Assembly (NCBI RefSeq): GCF_012489685.1
Contig: NC_080044.1
Coordinates: 44,020,964 to 44,084,963 of the forward strand
DNA: 64,000 nucleotides
Direction of reading: 5' to 3'
From: Lotus japonicus
Lineage: Eukaryota > Streptophyta > Magnoliopsida > Fabales > Fabaceae
Shown one piece after another: positions 43,561 to 56,254 of this stretch. Numbering within the stretch: position 1 is the first letter of the stretch; the number at the start of each line of letters is the position of its first letter. Under the pieces are notes generated by a model. It was not told the DNA's origin. It saw only the letters and a list, made by a program, of their open reading frames with translations, and did not search any database. The translations under genes were made by a program, and so were the position numbers.

Positions 43561-44647
43561 GAATTAGTAAAATTTAGAAATTATTTTTTGAATTTAAGAA
43601 GAAACTAACAGACGAATTTCACAATTAGAAGACACATAAGGAATATTTAACTTATCGTTCTTATCTCCTACAATCAACCTTATGTTTATTTAAATGATCT
43701 CCTATTTGACACATAAAATCACTACTACAACCACAATTGATGAGTAGTTGAGAGGGATGAGGGATCCTGCAACATCAAAATAAATTAGATATTTTATATG
43801 GTTTCCCTTTGAAGTTGTAGTATCATTATTATGGTGAATGCAAGGTTAAAGTTTTTTTCAAATGACAACCCACACGCCAAACACATATTATTGTATTCAA
43901 AGTCTTCTAATAATGTGACCCTTCTCGATCTTTTGCTCTGTTTCTTATCTCACTTTTTTTGATAGCCATAATTTTGACTAAAATTTTATCAGTTTGGTTT
44001 TGAATTGAGTTCCACCAATTTGATATGATTGAGCTTCATGGAGAAGACTTCACATCATATGATGATGCCATTTTTGTCCATCTCTTTGCAAGTGTAGTTT
44101 TTATTTTTCTTCTTGATCCTTTCGTTGTCCTTGGCACATGACAACGAGTACGAGTAGTCCTTATTTTATTTTTTTCACATTGTCCTAGCTTAATTCCCCC
44201 CCCCCCCCCCCCCCCCCTCTTAGAAAAGGTTGTTTCTTGGAGTTGAAACAAAGAGACTATTTTGTTTTCTTTCTGCTGAATTGGGATATATACACGAATT
44301 CGTTTGATATAATTAGACAATCCAAATGAAAGAGCCGTGACACAAAGATGAAGGACATTTTTTCTCAGAAATCAATTGAAACTGCCTTTTAGCAGTGTCC
44401 TACACTCCTACTAGTGTCGGTGAACTTCAAAATGATTATTAACCTACCTTAATTATTAATTAGGAGTGATTATGAATTGGATTGATTGATTTTGAATTGG
44501 ATTATTAGCCTACTTTAATATTAGTGAAGTTTAGTTTCAAGTCAAATTATTGTGAAATTGTATTTTTTCACCAGAGGTGGGGGTGTGCACTCTAAATGAT
44601 AAAAGTGAAATGATTCATATAACATTATAAAAGTGCATTGATAATAA
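43561..44647. other. Intergenic stretch with a 22-base C tract
   Basis: AT-rich sequence; 44196-44217 is an uninterrupted run of 22 C. The 94-codon minus frame across it (glycine run) results from the homopolymer and is not a gene. Confidence 0.6.
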
Positions 44648-44832
44648 GGGTTGTGTAAATGACCCATGAGAAAGTTTGGGTTAAATAACTCATTATACAA
44701 TCACATTGAACATAAGTGAGTTAAAATTTCTATATTTTATTTATTAATTTATTTCCAACTCACTTATCTCCAATGTGATTCAATGATGAATTATTTAACT
44801 CAAACTTTGTCATGGGTCATTTAGACAACCCC
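44648..44832. mobile_element. MITE with long inverted repeats (185 bp)
   Basis: Arms of about 80 bp are inverted copies: GGGTTGTGTAAATGACCC at the left, its complement with GTCTAAATG at the right, and matching inner parts down to AAGTGAGTT/AACTCACTT. TAA stands on both sides (44645-44647, 44833-44835), which would fit a PIF/Harbinger-type element; the superfamily is an inference. Confidence 0.75.
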
Positions 44833-44835
44833 TAA

Positions 44836-46273
44836 TATAATAATAGTTCATTGAAATTGTTCAAATATTTTGCAATTTCATACTAAATTTTGATTCATTC
44901 ACACGTCTTTTCATTTCTGACTTATTTTCACTATTTGTTTTTTATATCACCTATCATGTCTATTATTTCTCTTTAATTTCTTTTTTCCTATCTTAGTGTA
45001 AGTGTAGTCAAGTTTGAGCTAACACTTATTGTTTCACACTTTACCTTTTTAAATATATGTTTTCCTATTCAGATCTTACTGAGAGACATGTTTGGAATCT
45101 TCAAAAGCTCAATCTTCCCCATGTTTTTCAGAGTTTACTTAATTGATCCATCTTAATGTCGTAAAGCCATAATGAGAGCTTTCTTATAGCCGCACAATTT
45201 ATAACTCTGGCAGAACTGATAGAGTTGTTTGTATATAGGAGTGTTGTTTAAAAGAATATTCTCTCTTCTCTCATAAGTCAAGTAGAGGGGCTACTATATT
45301 ACTTTTAGGGTTTAACATTTTTTTCTTCTAATTATAGTTTAAGTGTGCATGTTTTTATTCAGTTTCTTATGTATATGAGCATTGTTACAGCACACTTAAA
45401 ATTTTATATTTGCATGTTATATTCCATACATCATTTGAAAAAAAAAATTGACAACTTTTCTACGTAATTATTTGCAAGAAATTAAGTGCACTCTTGAGTT
45501 GTATAGTACTTTTTAAAAAATAAAAATATAAACCAAATTGTATACGTACTTCGTATAAATAAATTTTCAGATATTTGTTTTCTTTTTCACGAGATTTAGA
45601 CGTATTTGTCAAGAAGTGTAAAAGATTTGGTATTGTTGATAAGTTCTTTGAACCCAATTGGGCCTTTAAGGTTTATGCAATGTTGGACTTTGTTGTTATT
45701 GACAAAAAGAGAGACTTTATTGTTGATAAACACATTTTTTTTTCTATTTTTGGTATTTAATTATGATTCCCGCATTATTAAAGCACAAATTAAAATTACG
45801 GGTTAGATAAATTTTGTCATTTAAAATTCAATGTTTTTTTATCACTATTAAATCATGTATTTTGCAAACTAGAGGGGAGGTTAGTGTAATAATGTTTAAT
45901 CTCAGGGAAAGTGAGTGCAATTACTCCAAATATAAATATAAAATATTTCACGTTCTAAATTTCAAAAAAAAATATGAAAAATTAGTATCTTATAAACTTC
46001 AAGAGGATCTCATTGTTTAATCAAGTTGAGATAAACTTAAATATTAAATTTTCAAAAAGAATAAAAATAAAAAATTTCAATTTTTTCCTCTTGGAAAATG
46101 AAATAAAATGATCAAAATAATAATACAATAGTTCCCTTTCATGAATAAAAAATGAAATGATTGACATATTTGGAGATTGATTCGTGAAACACATAAGTTG
46201 CATATTATACCTCATAAAAAAATCAAAATAAAGGCTTACGTTTTTTCGAAACAAAGTTTCATTAAAAACGATA
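44836..46273. other. AT-rich intergenic stretch with a dispersed repeat
   Basis: About 107 bp at 45744-45850 recurs in direct orientation at 47602-47703 with few changes. Short frames here (60-88 codons) are low-complexity and unsupported. Confidence 0.55.
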
Positions 46274-47600
46274 GGCTTAATCCTCAAATTGACCCTTGTG
46301 TTTGTCTCGCCGTCTGAAATAGGTTCTTCTCCGGAATTTTCTTAGCAAAAGTTCCTCGATTTTGAAGAACATTTCTACTTAGTCCTATCAGAGGCCAGAG
46401 CTCTAGTGAGTGATGACATGTCCTGCTGACCGTGTTAATGAGACTTACATGAAATAAAAAAAACTACACATCAGAAATTTAAATTAAATTACCAAAACAA
46501 AACCCAAATTCCCCCCAAAATTAACCCCAATTCTAAATCCCTAATTCAGAAACACTCCAAATTTGTAACCCTAAATCAAACACAATCCCTTATCATGTTC
46601 TTCCATCTTCATTGCACTGAAACTCCATATTCATCATCTCATGATTATCGGTTTCCTTTGTGCTCGTCGTTCCTCTTCTATTCTTGGTTTCCTTTAATGG
46701 TCGTGATTACTCCTTCTGTTTTGCTGGTGTTCAATTGTTTGTCAAAGTACGTAGCACCACACTATGATTTCCAGAGTGTGTTGTGTTTTTGTTCGATAGT
46801 GGGTTTTGGTTTTGGGGTTTTCTTGGTTTGGGTTTTCTTGGTTGGGGCTTTCGTGGTTGGGGTTTTTCGGTTGTCTGCATGTCATGTGGGTTTGGGGAAG
46901 GGTGTTTTTGGTTGAGATTTTTGTTTGTGGTTTTCATTGCTATATTAGACATGAAACTTGACTTTGTTAGAGTCTGAACAAACTTTGTGGTTGCAGGATG
47001 GTGTTTACTTTGGTTGTTTATCATGGTGGCTGGTTTGGAACTGCTCCTTACTAGCATTACTTTGGTGGTGGACAAAGTGTCTATCGTGATCTCGACGAGG
47101 ATAAATGGTCCTTCTTTGAGATTGTGGAAATTGTCAAAGAACTAGGATACAAGGAGACTGAATTATGGTGGATAATCAATGAGGATTATGCTCGCCATGT
47201 ATTCAGGAAGTATAAAATTGATAGTGATGCTCTAGAATTGGCTAAGTATGCTGTTCAAAATCGAAATGAAGCCGTGATATTTGTTCAAAATCTATCATAA
47301 GCCCCCTATGCAAGTTCGTAATTTTGAAGAGGTTCTCCACTTCTCCTTACCCAAGTCACGGAAAATGAGAAACCTGACAAGAAGAAGGTGCAACCAGTAA
47401 AGAAAATAAGTATGAGAAGTTCACATCGCTTGCAAGCAGTGGTGATGAAGTCACAAAATCAAGGCCCTCCTCCTGTTGTTGTTATCTTTGATGATGAGCA
47501 GTTGCCTTAATGAAGATGCAAATGAGATTCAACTTAATGAAGAATCCAATGCCAAGGAGGTCGGTGTTAATGAAGAAACCAATGCAATGTGGTTTTTTAT
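46274..47600 (+). mobile_element. Mutator-like element fragment
   Basis: 46274 opens with GGCTTAATCCTCAAATTGAC, the style of terminal sequence seen at plant MULEs. About 700 bp downstream a MULE-type N-terminal domain begins. The other terminus is not found; the element breaks off near 47600, where the dispersed repeat starts. Confidence 0.5.
46998..47300 (+). pseudogene. MULE transposase N-terminal domain (PB1-like), truncated
   Basis: The ATG at 46998 follows an intron-acceptor-like TTTGTGGTTGCAG. The frame reads VFTLVVYHGGWFGTAPY, stop (47052), then YFGGGQSVYRDLDEDKWSFF, EIVEIVKELGYKE and further to a TAA at 47298. This matches the N-terminal domain that precedes the MULE catalytic core in plants. 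Acidic and basic tail words continue in other frames to about 47510. The catalytic DDE region and SWIM zinc finger are absent. Confidence 0.6.
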
Positions 47601-47601
47601 T

Positions 47602-47703
47602 CTATTTTTGGTATTTAATTGTGATTTCCACATTATTAAAGCACAAATTAAAATGACGGGTTAGATAAATTGTCATTTAAAATTCAATGTTTTTAATCAC
47701 TAA
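47602..47703. repeat. Second copy of the 45744-45850 dispersed repeat
   Basis: Shared words include GGTATTTAATT, ATTATTAAAGCACAAATTAA and TCATTTAAAATTCAATG. The copies are direct and 1.86 kb apart, bracketing the MULE fragment, but are not terminal inverted repeats. Confidence 0.7.
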
Positions 47704-47729
47704 TACATGGTTATGGCGCACGTACAGGA

Positions 47730-48872
47730 GACGTCGGCTCTTCGTTTTGGTATGAGAATTGACTTGGGTCATGGAAGCTTTGCTTTAAGGTGCCATTTGT
47801 TCACATTTCAGACACTTCTCTTAGAGTGGCCGATGTGTGGCACAGTGATTCATGGAACCTAGCGACCCTGAGTACTATGCTACCCCTTAATGTAGCCCAC
47901 CAAATTACTACTGTAGTTGTTCCTAGATCTCCAAATGGGAATGATGTTGTTCGGTGGAGAGCAACCGATTATGGTTCTTACTCTACAACATCCTCTTATG
48001 CGTTCCTTGTTGATTTTAATGTGGCTGATGCAGGGCTTTGGAAACACATTTGGTAGAGTACAGTCCCAGAGAAAATCAAGTTCTTCTTGTGGTTTATTGG
48101 TAAGGAGGCTCTTACTACGAATGCAAAGAGTCACAATAATCATCTTAGTATCTCAACAGCGTGCTCTCTATGCCTTGCAAAAACTGAAGATTTTGATCAT
48201 GTTTTCTGCCAATGTACCCGTTCACATAACCTCTGGTCCTACTTCATTTTGACTTTGCCTCCCCTTACCGTCTCTCAATCGTTTCGTCACTGGTTTACTG
48301 GCTTATTGCAGCAGCAAAGACTCCTTGCTCTCACGGTCATATGGTGGTTTGGAGGTGACAAAACATCTGTATTTTCTTGGATAGCCCTTGGCCTTTCAAT
48401 AATGTATTGCAGCTGATTCATATGGATATGCATACCAGCGTCACAACGGCGGGTTCCAGTAGGACTAGTGTTGTCGCGACTCCCTTCGCGAGCACAACTG
48501 TCCATGTCGCCGTCAATGGCACCTTCCGTCCTGATTTCAATCGAATAGGTCGCGTAGCGGTTGTTCGGAGCAGTTTCAACCATGGAAGCTCCTTTCTCTC
48601 ATAGTTGATAGCAGTGGAGCTAAGACTCAAGCACGTTTGGGAGCTGGGTCACAAGGTCATGTCTTGTCCTTCTGGTTGCTTGAAGGTGGTTGAGGTTCTT
48701 CTGAATGGTTTGGGAGCTGGTTCACAAGGAATTGCAAGTTCAGATGATTGTTAAATGGGAGTGGGATGTTGTTGTGGTCTATGTACCACGTGAGAAGAAC
48801 AATGCAACAAATTCTCTCGTTGAGCCTCTGTTCGTGGGCCTCACGAGATCCCCACAACTCCTTTATCTTCAA
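47730..48872 (+). pseudogene. LINE ORF2 3' part: zf-RVT and RNase H remnant
   Basis: In shifting plus frames: FVHISDTSLRVADVWHSDSW (47790 on), GLWKHIW and VPEKIKFFLWFI, the zinc-binding stretch CSLCLAKTEDFDHVFCQC (about 48160-48215), then RNase H words VNGTFRPDFNRIG and VVRS (about 48510-48580) and VVVYVPREKNNATNSL (about 48770-48815). The order fits the C-terminal part of a plant LINE, different from the two large copies. Frameshifts and stops are many; 5' parts are missing. Confidence 0.65.
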
Positions 48873-48949
48873 AACTTATTTGACTCTTCTATTGCAACAA
48901 CGATATGATCGAATCTTGGACTTAATAACCTCAAGATTTTCTCCATTTT

Positions 48950-49438
48950 TTTATCCGTGAGAATCTCATTACACGCCTCCATCTCGTTGGAGAGAGATCA
49001 CACTTCGGTGAATTAATAAGCCATTGTTTCATGTGCCTCCGTTCGCAGCAACTCATATGCTCTCCACATTTGCAACTACACCTTCTTCAATGTATCGCCG
49101 ACCCAACATTTTTCCAGAATTTTCAAGGCTTCGTTCGAACAAAATGGTGAGAAATCTTATCACAATTTGTAGAATCCACACCATGATGAATCAAGAACAA
49201 AGCTTTGCAATCTTTCTTCTTGGATTCACGATGAGAATTCCTCCATGCTTTTGTTGGATTCCCTCCCAATTCTTAAACATCATTGTCCAATCGTGATATC
49301 AAAATTTGACACTCATCTCAATGAACCACTTCTCATAATTCTTCCCACGTGAAGAGAAGTTGTATAATTCTAATTCATTGCTGCCATTATGATGCAGAAA
49401 AATGATCACCAAAATGGGAACCAAGCTCTCAATCCACT
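48950..49438 (-). pseudogene. Ty1/copia gag fragment with degenerate PBS
   Basis: On the minus strand, behind the LTR, AGTGGATTGAGAGCTTGG is a damaged Met-tRNA PBS (normal TGGTATCAGAGC). The following sequence holds broken copia-Gag words: an ATG at about 49391, WSIEMS-like sequence (about 49330), IHHGVDSTNCDKI (about 49180) and KPWKILEKCWVGDTLKKV (about 49120). All frames are interrupted. Nothing of pol remains. Confidence 0.6.
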
Positions 49439-49814
49439 TGTTAGAATACCTCTCACTTAGGTGTAGTGAATTATTTACAAAGTATCACAATTCACACACA
49501 CGGAGAGAATGGAGAGAGAAAGATTTAATGCAAATGAACGCTCTGTTATCATTTCACATTAGAACTTACTTTTATACTCTGATTTATAGAAAGTACTGAC
49601 AATGCTACGACTTATCGTACACAACTAACCATTGACATACACCTTATTAACCACCTAGTGATCATAACTGAATTAATTGCTAACTACAACAATAATAAGA
49701 AGGACACAACATCTTGTAAAAAAAAAACTTAAGATGTTAGATGTATGCATCTACTGAACAAAAATATATTGTCATCAAATATAAATCTTTTTAACCACAC
49801 ACGACACTCCAACA
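49439..49814 (-). mobile_element. Copia LTR (5' LTR of a truncated element)
   Basis: 376 bp with inverted ends TGTTAGA and TCCAACA (TG...CA). It is followed on the minus strand by the PBS and gag remnant. No second LTR is in the window, so the element is truncated on its 3' side and its TSD cannot be shown. Confidence 0.65.
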
Positions 49815-50974
49815 ATCTCTTTTGAAGTATGAGCCCATCCATTTGTCTAGTATGGCTCACCCACAAGGGGATACCTTTCATCGACGGGCAAAACTAAAGG
49901 CAATCGCAAACCTAACAATATCATCACCCACAACTCAACTTCCCAAAATACCCTTAAGTTTTCAAGGTAATTACTTCAGAATTCGGTTTAGGTTTTGAAA
50001 ATACCCTCTTCTATAAGATTTTTCAAATTTTAAACACTAGATTTTCAATCAACATTGTATTACAAGTAAAAGAAAACTATGGATCTAATAATTAAGAGAT
50101 TTACCGTTAAATAATATAACTAATCTACACTCAACAATGCTAGTGATAAAATATTTGCGGGATGAAACCTAACCACTTAATATGATTTCCAACGCAAGAA
50201 TTTATTTATCAGAAGAATGTGCCATGGCCTTTTCCTACCCAATAATTGGAACCTTGAGAATGCAGGCAGGCAACCAACTTCAGTTAAAAATAATAATTTC
50301 ATTGCATCTGAAACTACTTTCATTCTAGCTGTGCAAACAAAAACCATGTCTAATCTAATCTAATGCCTTGCAAGTTAAAACTTGTTACCTGCATGCACAC
50401 GCATACACATACATTACCCCTCAAATTGACAGGTGAAGAACCAACCATACTTACCTGAGTGATGCCATTCATGGAATCAATGAAAAGAAAAGGCAAACAT
50501 CCAATCTAACACGCAATTTTGATTATTCCCAACAAACAAACAAGCATCACTCTCACAAGCACGCTGAATCAACAAACCATTCTCAATACTCTGCACCATT
50601 TTCGACCATTGACATTATAAAAATTGAGTGAAAGAAGCCATCATCATCATCACCATCATCAGGGTAACAAAGAAACAACACCCATCCAATTAATGAAAGA
50701 ATATAATATATCAATAATATATATAATTTCTGATAGAGAAATAACAAAAATAAATAAATTAATAAAATAAAAGAAAATCCCACTTCTACCCATGTGGCCA
50801 TGTACATCAAGTGAAGGTAAATCTGCTACAACCAGATTTCTTCAAGAAATTCATAAGAGAGAAACAAAAATGTAATTTTATTAATTTTGTTTTTTTTTAT
50901 ATCAGAAAATTTGTGGTGATTTTTTTAAGTACTATGGACATTGATGTGGAGGGCAATTTGGTAAATTCATGTTG
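49815..50974. other. Intergenic stretch, including 3' flank of the RING gene
   Basis: AT-rich, no gene. 50820-50974 is the probable 3' UTR of the downstream-reading RING gene (minus strand), containing several AATAA-like words on the minus strand but no single clear poly-A signal. Confidence 0.5.
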
Positions 50975-52279
50975 CTAAGAGAGAAGGACCTCAACTGTTG
51001 AATTCTTGAGGGTGAGGCAAACAGGGCATGCTCTGAAATGCGCATCGCATTCTGCACAAATGCACATGTGCCGACAAGGAAGAACCACCACCGATGCCAC
51101 GCGCCGCTCACACCCTCTGCATTTCGGACGCGCCGCCGCCACTCTGACCGGGTCCACGTGCGCCGACTCGCAATCCTCCGCCTGGCCCTCCACAGCGCAC
51201 GAGACACCGCCTCCACCTCCTCCGCCGCCGTTGTCGTCGCCACCGCCGTGGCACATTATTGTCTGCTGAAGCTGTGCCTGGAGCGACGCCGCCGTGATCT
51301 CTTGCGCCCTGGCCTTGGCCTGCCACACCTGCGCCTCCACGCTCAGCTGCGCGGCGCGTGCTTGTAGCTCCGCGTTCCTGCGCGTGGCTTTCTCCACCTC
51401 GGCTTCCTTCTCCCTCAGCCGCCGCACCACCGTCTCCTCCGCCGCTTGTAGCAACGCTCGGTAATGCCTCTGCCTCTTCTCCGCCAATGTCCGCCGCAGT
51501 TGCTCTCCCTGGTATTCCCACATGACACCATCACTCTAAAATTCCTAATAAGGAAGATTTGATTTTTCTTCATGGGCTAATCAGAATGAAGAAAAATTCA
51601 TACCTGTGCTTGAAGCAATTGGTCTATTTCATCCCTCTGTTGTTTGATTTGTGAAGCAAAACCTTCAGATAATAGAGATAGGAATGCAGAGGAGTGACAC
51701 CCATTTTGTTGTTGATTTTGATGAAGTCTTTGTTGTTGTTGATTTTGATGGTCATGAAAGGATAAGCATAACCCAGTTGAAACCCCATTTTGTTGATGAT
51801 TATGGAGTTGAGAGAGGTTTATAAGTTGTGGAGGCTGAGATTGCAAAGAGAATTGGTTCATGATACCATTACTTGGGGTTGTTGATGTTGTTGTATGGCC
51901 AATTCCTGTGACTTCTCTGCCTCTCTTGCGGGAATTAGTACCTGATATGAAATGAAAAACATGAGATAAGACCAAAGTTTTGATGTAGAAAATTATTTGG
52001 ATTGTGTAAATTGAATGAAAGAGAGGGTCTATATCCAACTATTACCATTGTTATTGTTGTTGTATAGCATGTGGTGAGATTGATCAATTAGTCCTCCAGG
52101 TTGTGGTTGTAATGAGTACTCATGATGTGCTTCTTGCCCGTTTCTAGAGAAGATAGATGAATTGTAATCTATAGAATTGAAAAGGGTACATGAATATGCA
52201 AGGTGAAAAAGAAGAAGAAAAATGCAAACCTGTTGTTTAGAAGGAGGACATTGGATGGATATTGAGCCTGAACGGCCAT
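50975..52279 (-). CDS. BOI-related RING E3 ubiquitin-protein ligase (four exons)
   Basis: Exons on the minus strand: 52279-52230, 52143-52046, 51941-51604, 51508-50975; every intron has GT-AG ends and the joined frame is open for 339 aa with stop at 50975. It starts MAVQAQYPSNVLLLNN, as BOI-family proteins do. Residues about 90-140 are Gln/Asn-rich. About 148-245 is a coiled-coil/WRD region (QRDEIDQLLQAQ, EAQVWQAKARAQEITAASL). A poly-Gly stretch lies at about 252-263. The C-terminal RING, residues 292-326, has spacing C-x2-C-x11-C-x-H-x3-C-x2-C-x6-C-x2-C, the BOI/IAP-like C3HC4 form. Family members are E3 ligases that bind E2 enzymes; in Arabidopsis they restrain cell death and act with DELLA proteins in gibberellin responses. 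Exon 4 is very GC-rich compared with its surroundings. It is the only host gene here that looks intact. Confidence 0.92.
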
Positions 52280-52650
52280 GAATTCAACTAAGCAGCAAAA
52301 ACTATGTTTTTCTTCTTTGATGTTTGTTGTTGTTTTGAGGGAAAAGAATGAAGATAGAAAGATGAGATGAGATGAGATGAGAGGGTAATGGTATAGTAGA
52401 AGAAGAGGTGGGGATGAAATAGAAATAGAGATGCGAATGAAGCGAATCAGTCCAAGAGAGAGGCACCTTAATATTCTGCTGGCTCTCTCTTTTCTCTTCT
52501 TCCTCGGGTGGAGTTGGCTTTTCTTTAGAAGTGGTCTCTCTCGTGTTTGTTGTTGTTTCCTTCCTTACACCAATAATAATATCATTTAAATACTTTCCCT
52601 CAAAATATGCCCATCAATTTTTTACTATAATTACTTACTAGTTACTACTT
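52280..52650 (-). promoter_or_regulatory. Putative 5' UTR and promoter of the RING gene
   Basis: Upstream of the ATG (minus strand) lie a CTCAT/GAGAT microsatellite (about 52358-52383) and CT-rich runs typical of plant 5' UTRs. The best TATA candidate is TATTTAAAT at 52592-52584, about 300 bp before the ATG. The transcription start cannot be read from sequence alone. Confidence 0.4.
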
Positions 52651-53784
52651 ACTACCACCATTTACATTCACAAATAAGAATTAATTTGATCATCATAGTA
52701 AATTAATTAATAATAATAATAGACAAAGAAGAAAGAGAAAGAGAGAAAGGTGCATGGGATTGTGTGTGTGAATCGTTGGTAAATGGGTGATGTATTGTTG
52801 TTGGGGGTATGTATGCAGGTTTATGCCGCTACCGCTGCCGCTGGAATTGTTTGTACTACATGACATGTCCAGGGAGTTCTATAACAAAGGTGCATTCCCA
52901 CGTGGAATGAATAATACTAGTAGATCTCTATCCATGGATAAAAATTTAATCACTTATTTTGAGGATTTTTACTAGATTCCTTAAATTTATCCTCTTTTTA
53001 TATATAATTCATTAATATGGTGTGTATTTTTAAACAATTAATAATATGGTTTAAAATTATACTCTATGATTTACCTTTTGTTCACGTAAACCTTATGAAT
53101 GGTGATAATTAATCATCAAAAATGAAATTTTGTTACTGTAATTAAAATTGTTGACTGTGATTTTATGCTTTTAATGTAATAAAATGAGAATTTTTTTTTT
53201 TGGTTACAGGAGGAAAATTAATAATTGAGACTGTTAATATTTTCAGCCATATAAAATTAATTAGTAGTATCTAAAATTTTCTTGCCAATCATTCAACGTG
53301 ATCTAGTCCTCTGAATCAAATTCTGTTCCCCTGTAAGACCTTTGTTTCATAAAATTTTGAACGAAAAATCCAATCATTATTTACTTGGGATAAAAAAATA
53401 TATTATCAAGTAATTCAATGAAAATATAGAATTAGGTTAGAATTCTTAATATATATTCCATATGCTTTTAAAATATTTTTATCAGATTTTGAGAAGACTA
53501 CTATTGATGAATCAAATCAATTTTCTTATTTAAAGCATGGAATTTATTAGATATTTAGAATTCAAAAGTGTGTGATTCAATTTTCTAATATAAGGCATGA
53601 AACTGATTAGGTATTAAGAATTTTCTGTTATTGTTCGTATAAAAAGAAATACTTTTTTCCCTTTATGTTTGTCCAAAAAAAAATATTTCTTTCCTTTTTT
53701 AATGAAATCATACATACATTATCAATAAATCAATTATAGTTGTTTTATATGTTAGCTTTTGTTAATATCTAAATACACTATTAA
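52651..53784. other. Intergenic stretch
   Basis: AT-rich DNA. A 62-codon frame at 52787-52975 has no domain and is not supported as a gene. Confidence 0.5.
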
Positions 53785-55372
53785 CTAGAAATTAAACCCG
53801 TGCGTTGCACGGGTTCGTTTTTAATTTGTATTTTTTAATTGTAATATTTAAATTTGCAGAAAGGTAAGAAATCTATTATTTAGAAGAATATTTAGAATAT
53901 GTGTATAATTAAATATAATTGAGTTATGATATTCTCACACTTTCTTTCTCTAATAAGGGAAAAAAGGATCAAACAGGTAGAATTTTTTTTTTGCTTCATC
54001 GGAAGAAAAAATAGGTAGATTTCTATTGAGATTGAAATGAGAGTAGTTTTTTTTGATATAAAAGAAATTTAATTACTTAATTAGATTAGTATTGAAATGA
54101 ACGTGGTAGTCTACTATTTTTTTTCTAATATTGATTTAGTCGTTGCAATGATGTTATCAGTTGTGCTAATTTTTTTTATCAAGATTGATGTGGTTGTTTA
54201 CCATTGCTGATGGCATAAAAGTTCTTTTAAAATCACTTTCACGAACATAAAAATAGATTCTATCTAACTGCAAGATGGACGTCATTTGTTCCCTTTGAAT
54301 GATTAAGTTGCTATTTTTTTCCATAATATGACAATATTGAGGAGTGAAAGATTCCTATTTCTTATCAAGAATATAGTGAGTACTACATTTTACACTTATC
54401 TTTCTAGTGCAGTATATAAATTTATGTGGCTCACACTTTGTTACTGATTTGTGTCATATAAATATATAAATGATGATATATTTGTATGATTTCAATTGAA
54501 TGAGAAGAATTGTTTAGTAAATTACCATATATGTGAAACTCACAGTTTTATTTTCCAATCATCTGCAACGGGGATATATCACTAAGTAATGTGTGTTTCT
54601 TGTTGTTGATGATCTTTCTCATGCAATAAAGAAATAAGAATGAGTAATTTAAAAAAAAACAATTTTGAAATTAACTAAAATAATTAAAAATGACATACTT
54701 GTTGAAGTAGTTAGAGACAATTGTCATTTTTTCTCACCAGCAGCTGAAGTCCAAGAAATATGAATAATTTGAGTTTGTGAGTGATTTCACTGGTTTGTTT
54801 ATATAGAGATATAATAGATGCATGGTTCAATATAATACATTTCATTTTTTATTTATTTAATGTAGATAGTTGAATAGCCTCCTGACATTAACAATTTTAT
54901 TCAGTTTTTGACACTGGTATTGCCATCATGCTACTATTTTTAATTTAATGTTAGTTTTTATTCGGAGTTACTATGTTAAGGAATTCTAAGAGTTTGTGAA
55001 TTTAAGAAAAATAGACATATATTAATGTAGAAAATTGGACAGCAAACTAAGACCATTGCATATCAAGATTAATTTTGGCGGAAGTATGCTTTATTGTTAA
55101 TAGTTTTTTTTTTTTGGACTAAATTGATATTAGTTAAAAATTAACATTAAATTTGATTTTAATTTAAGGTACTATGCTAAAACCATTTGCAGATATAACT
55201 TTGTGGTCTGTTACACTTTTGGCATGGATGTTACTCTTTTGCTTATACATTTGATATTTATTAAGTTTAAAACTGAAATCATTAGTGCACAAGTTTCCAC
55301 TACCTGTTCATTCACTCACTAAGCTATCTCATTAAAACACCAATTTTTTTACTAATGTATGTAGGTTCTCAC

Positions 55373-56184
55373 GTGTATTTGTACTTAATACTTAGCTCAA
55401 GTGAGCTTTACTAATATATATAGATAGATAGATATTTTTTTTTTGGAAAAACCAAATATATATATATATAATTACTTTGGGAAATAAGAGCCCCAAGTAC
55501 AATATAGATAGATATATATTGATTGATTTTTTTTTATTTTAAAAGTATTTTATCTAAATTATTCATTAATAAATGTTATTTTGTTTTTTATTTTGATTTT
55601 TTAAATTTGTCAAATGCAAAACTCAAGTCAATTTTAAGTCTATGAATGTTGTTATTTAATGTAAGTAGTTAAATAGGATTTTATAATACAATTTTTTTCA
55701 GTTTTTAGTTTATTAAATTTTTTATTTTTTAATGTATTTAATATAAAGGTATGTGAGCTTTTATGGTTTAATACATATGTGTATTTGTACTTAATACTTA
55801 GCTGAAGTGAGCTTTACTAATATATATAGATAGATAGATATTTTCTTTTTGGAAAAACAAAATATATATATATATATATAATTACTTTGAAAAATAATAG
55901 CCCCAAGTACAATATAGATAGATATATATTGATAGAAATTTTTTTATTTTAAAAGTATTTTATCTAAATTATTTATTAATGAATATTATTTTTTTTATTT
56001 TGATTTTTTAAATTTGTCAAATGCAAAGCTCAAGTCAATTTTAAGTCTATGAATTTTGTTATTTAATATAAGTAGTTGAATAGGTTTTTATAATACAATT
56101 TTTTCAGTTTTTACTTTATTAAATTTTTATTTTTTAATGTATTTAATATAAAGGTATGTGAGCTTTTATGGTTTAATACATTAA
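55373..56184. repeat. Tandem duplication of about 405 bp inside the Helitron
   Basis: 55373-55778 and 55779 to about 56184 are direct copies. Both start GTGTATTTGTACTTAATACTT, contain the palindrome-like AGCTCAAGTGAGCT (AGCTGAAGTGAGCT in the second), TATATATAGATAGATAG and GCCCCAAGTACAATATAG, and end TATGTGAGCTTTTATGG. They differ by scattered substitutions and small indels. Confidence 0.85.
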
Positions 56185-56254
56185 TTGCATGCAAAAATAC
56201 AAGTGTGCTTTACATATATATATAGATGAGAACAACCTTCTCATTTAGATAATT

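Noticed and set aside
44036..44320. Glycine-run protein (minus)
   Set aside because: The run is the translation of the C22 homopolymer.
46595..46915. 106-aa plus-strand frame before the MULE domain
   Set aside because: Hydrophobic low-complexity translation of a GTTTTGG-rich stretch that lies upstream of an apparent intron acceptor; more likely leader or intron.
51006..51367. Plus-strand and other-frame ORFs across exon 4 of the RING gene
   Set aside because: Shadows caused by high GC content; the minus frame has the RING, coiled coil and correct splice sites.
52787..52975. Small gene upstream of the RING gene
   Set aside because: 62 codons without domain, splice or promoter support in AT-rich DNA.
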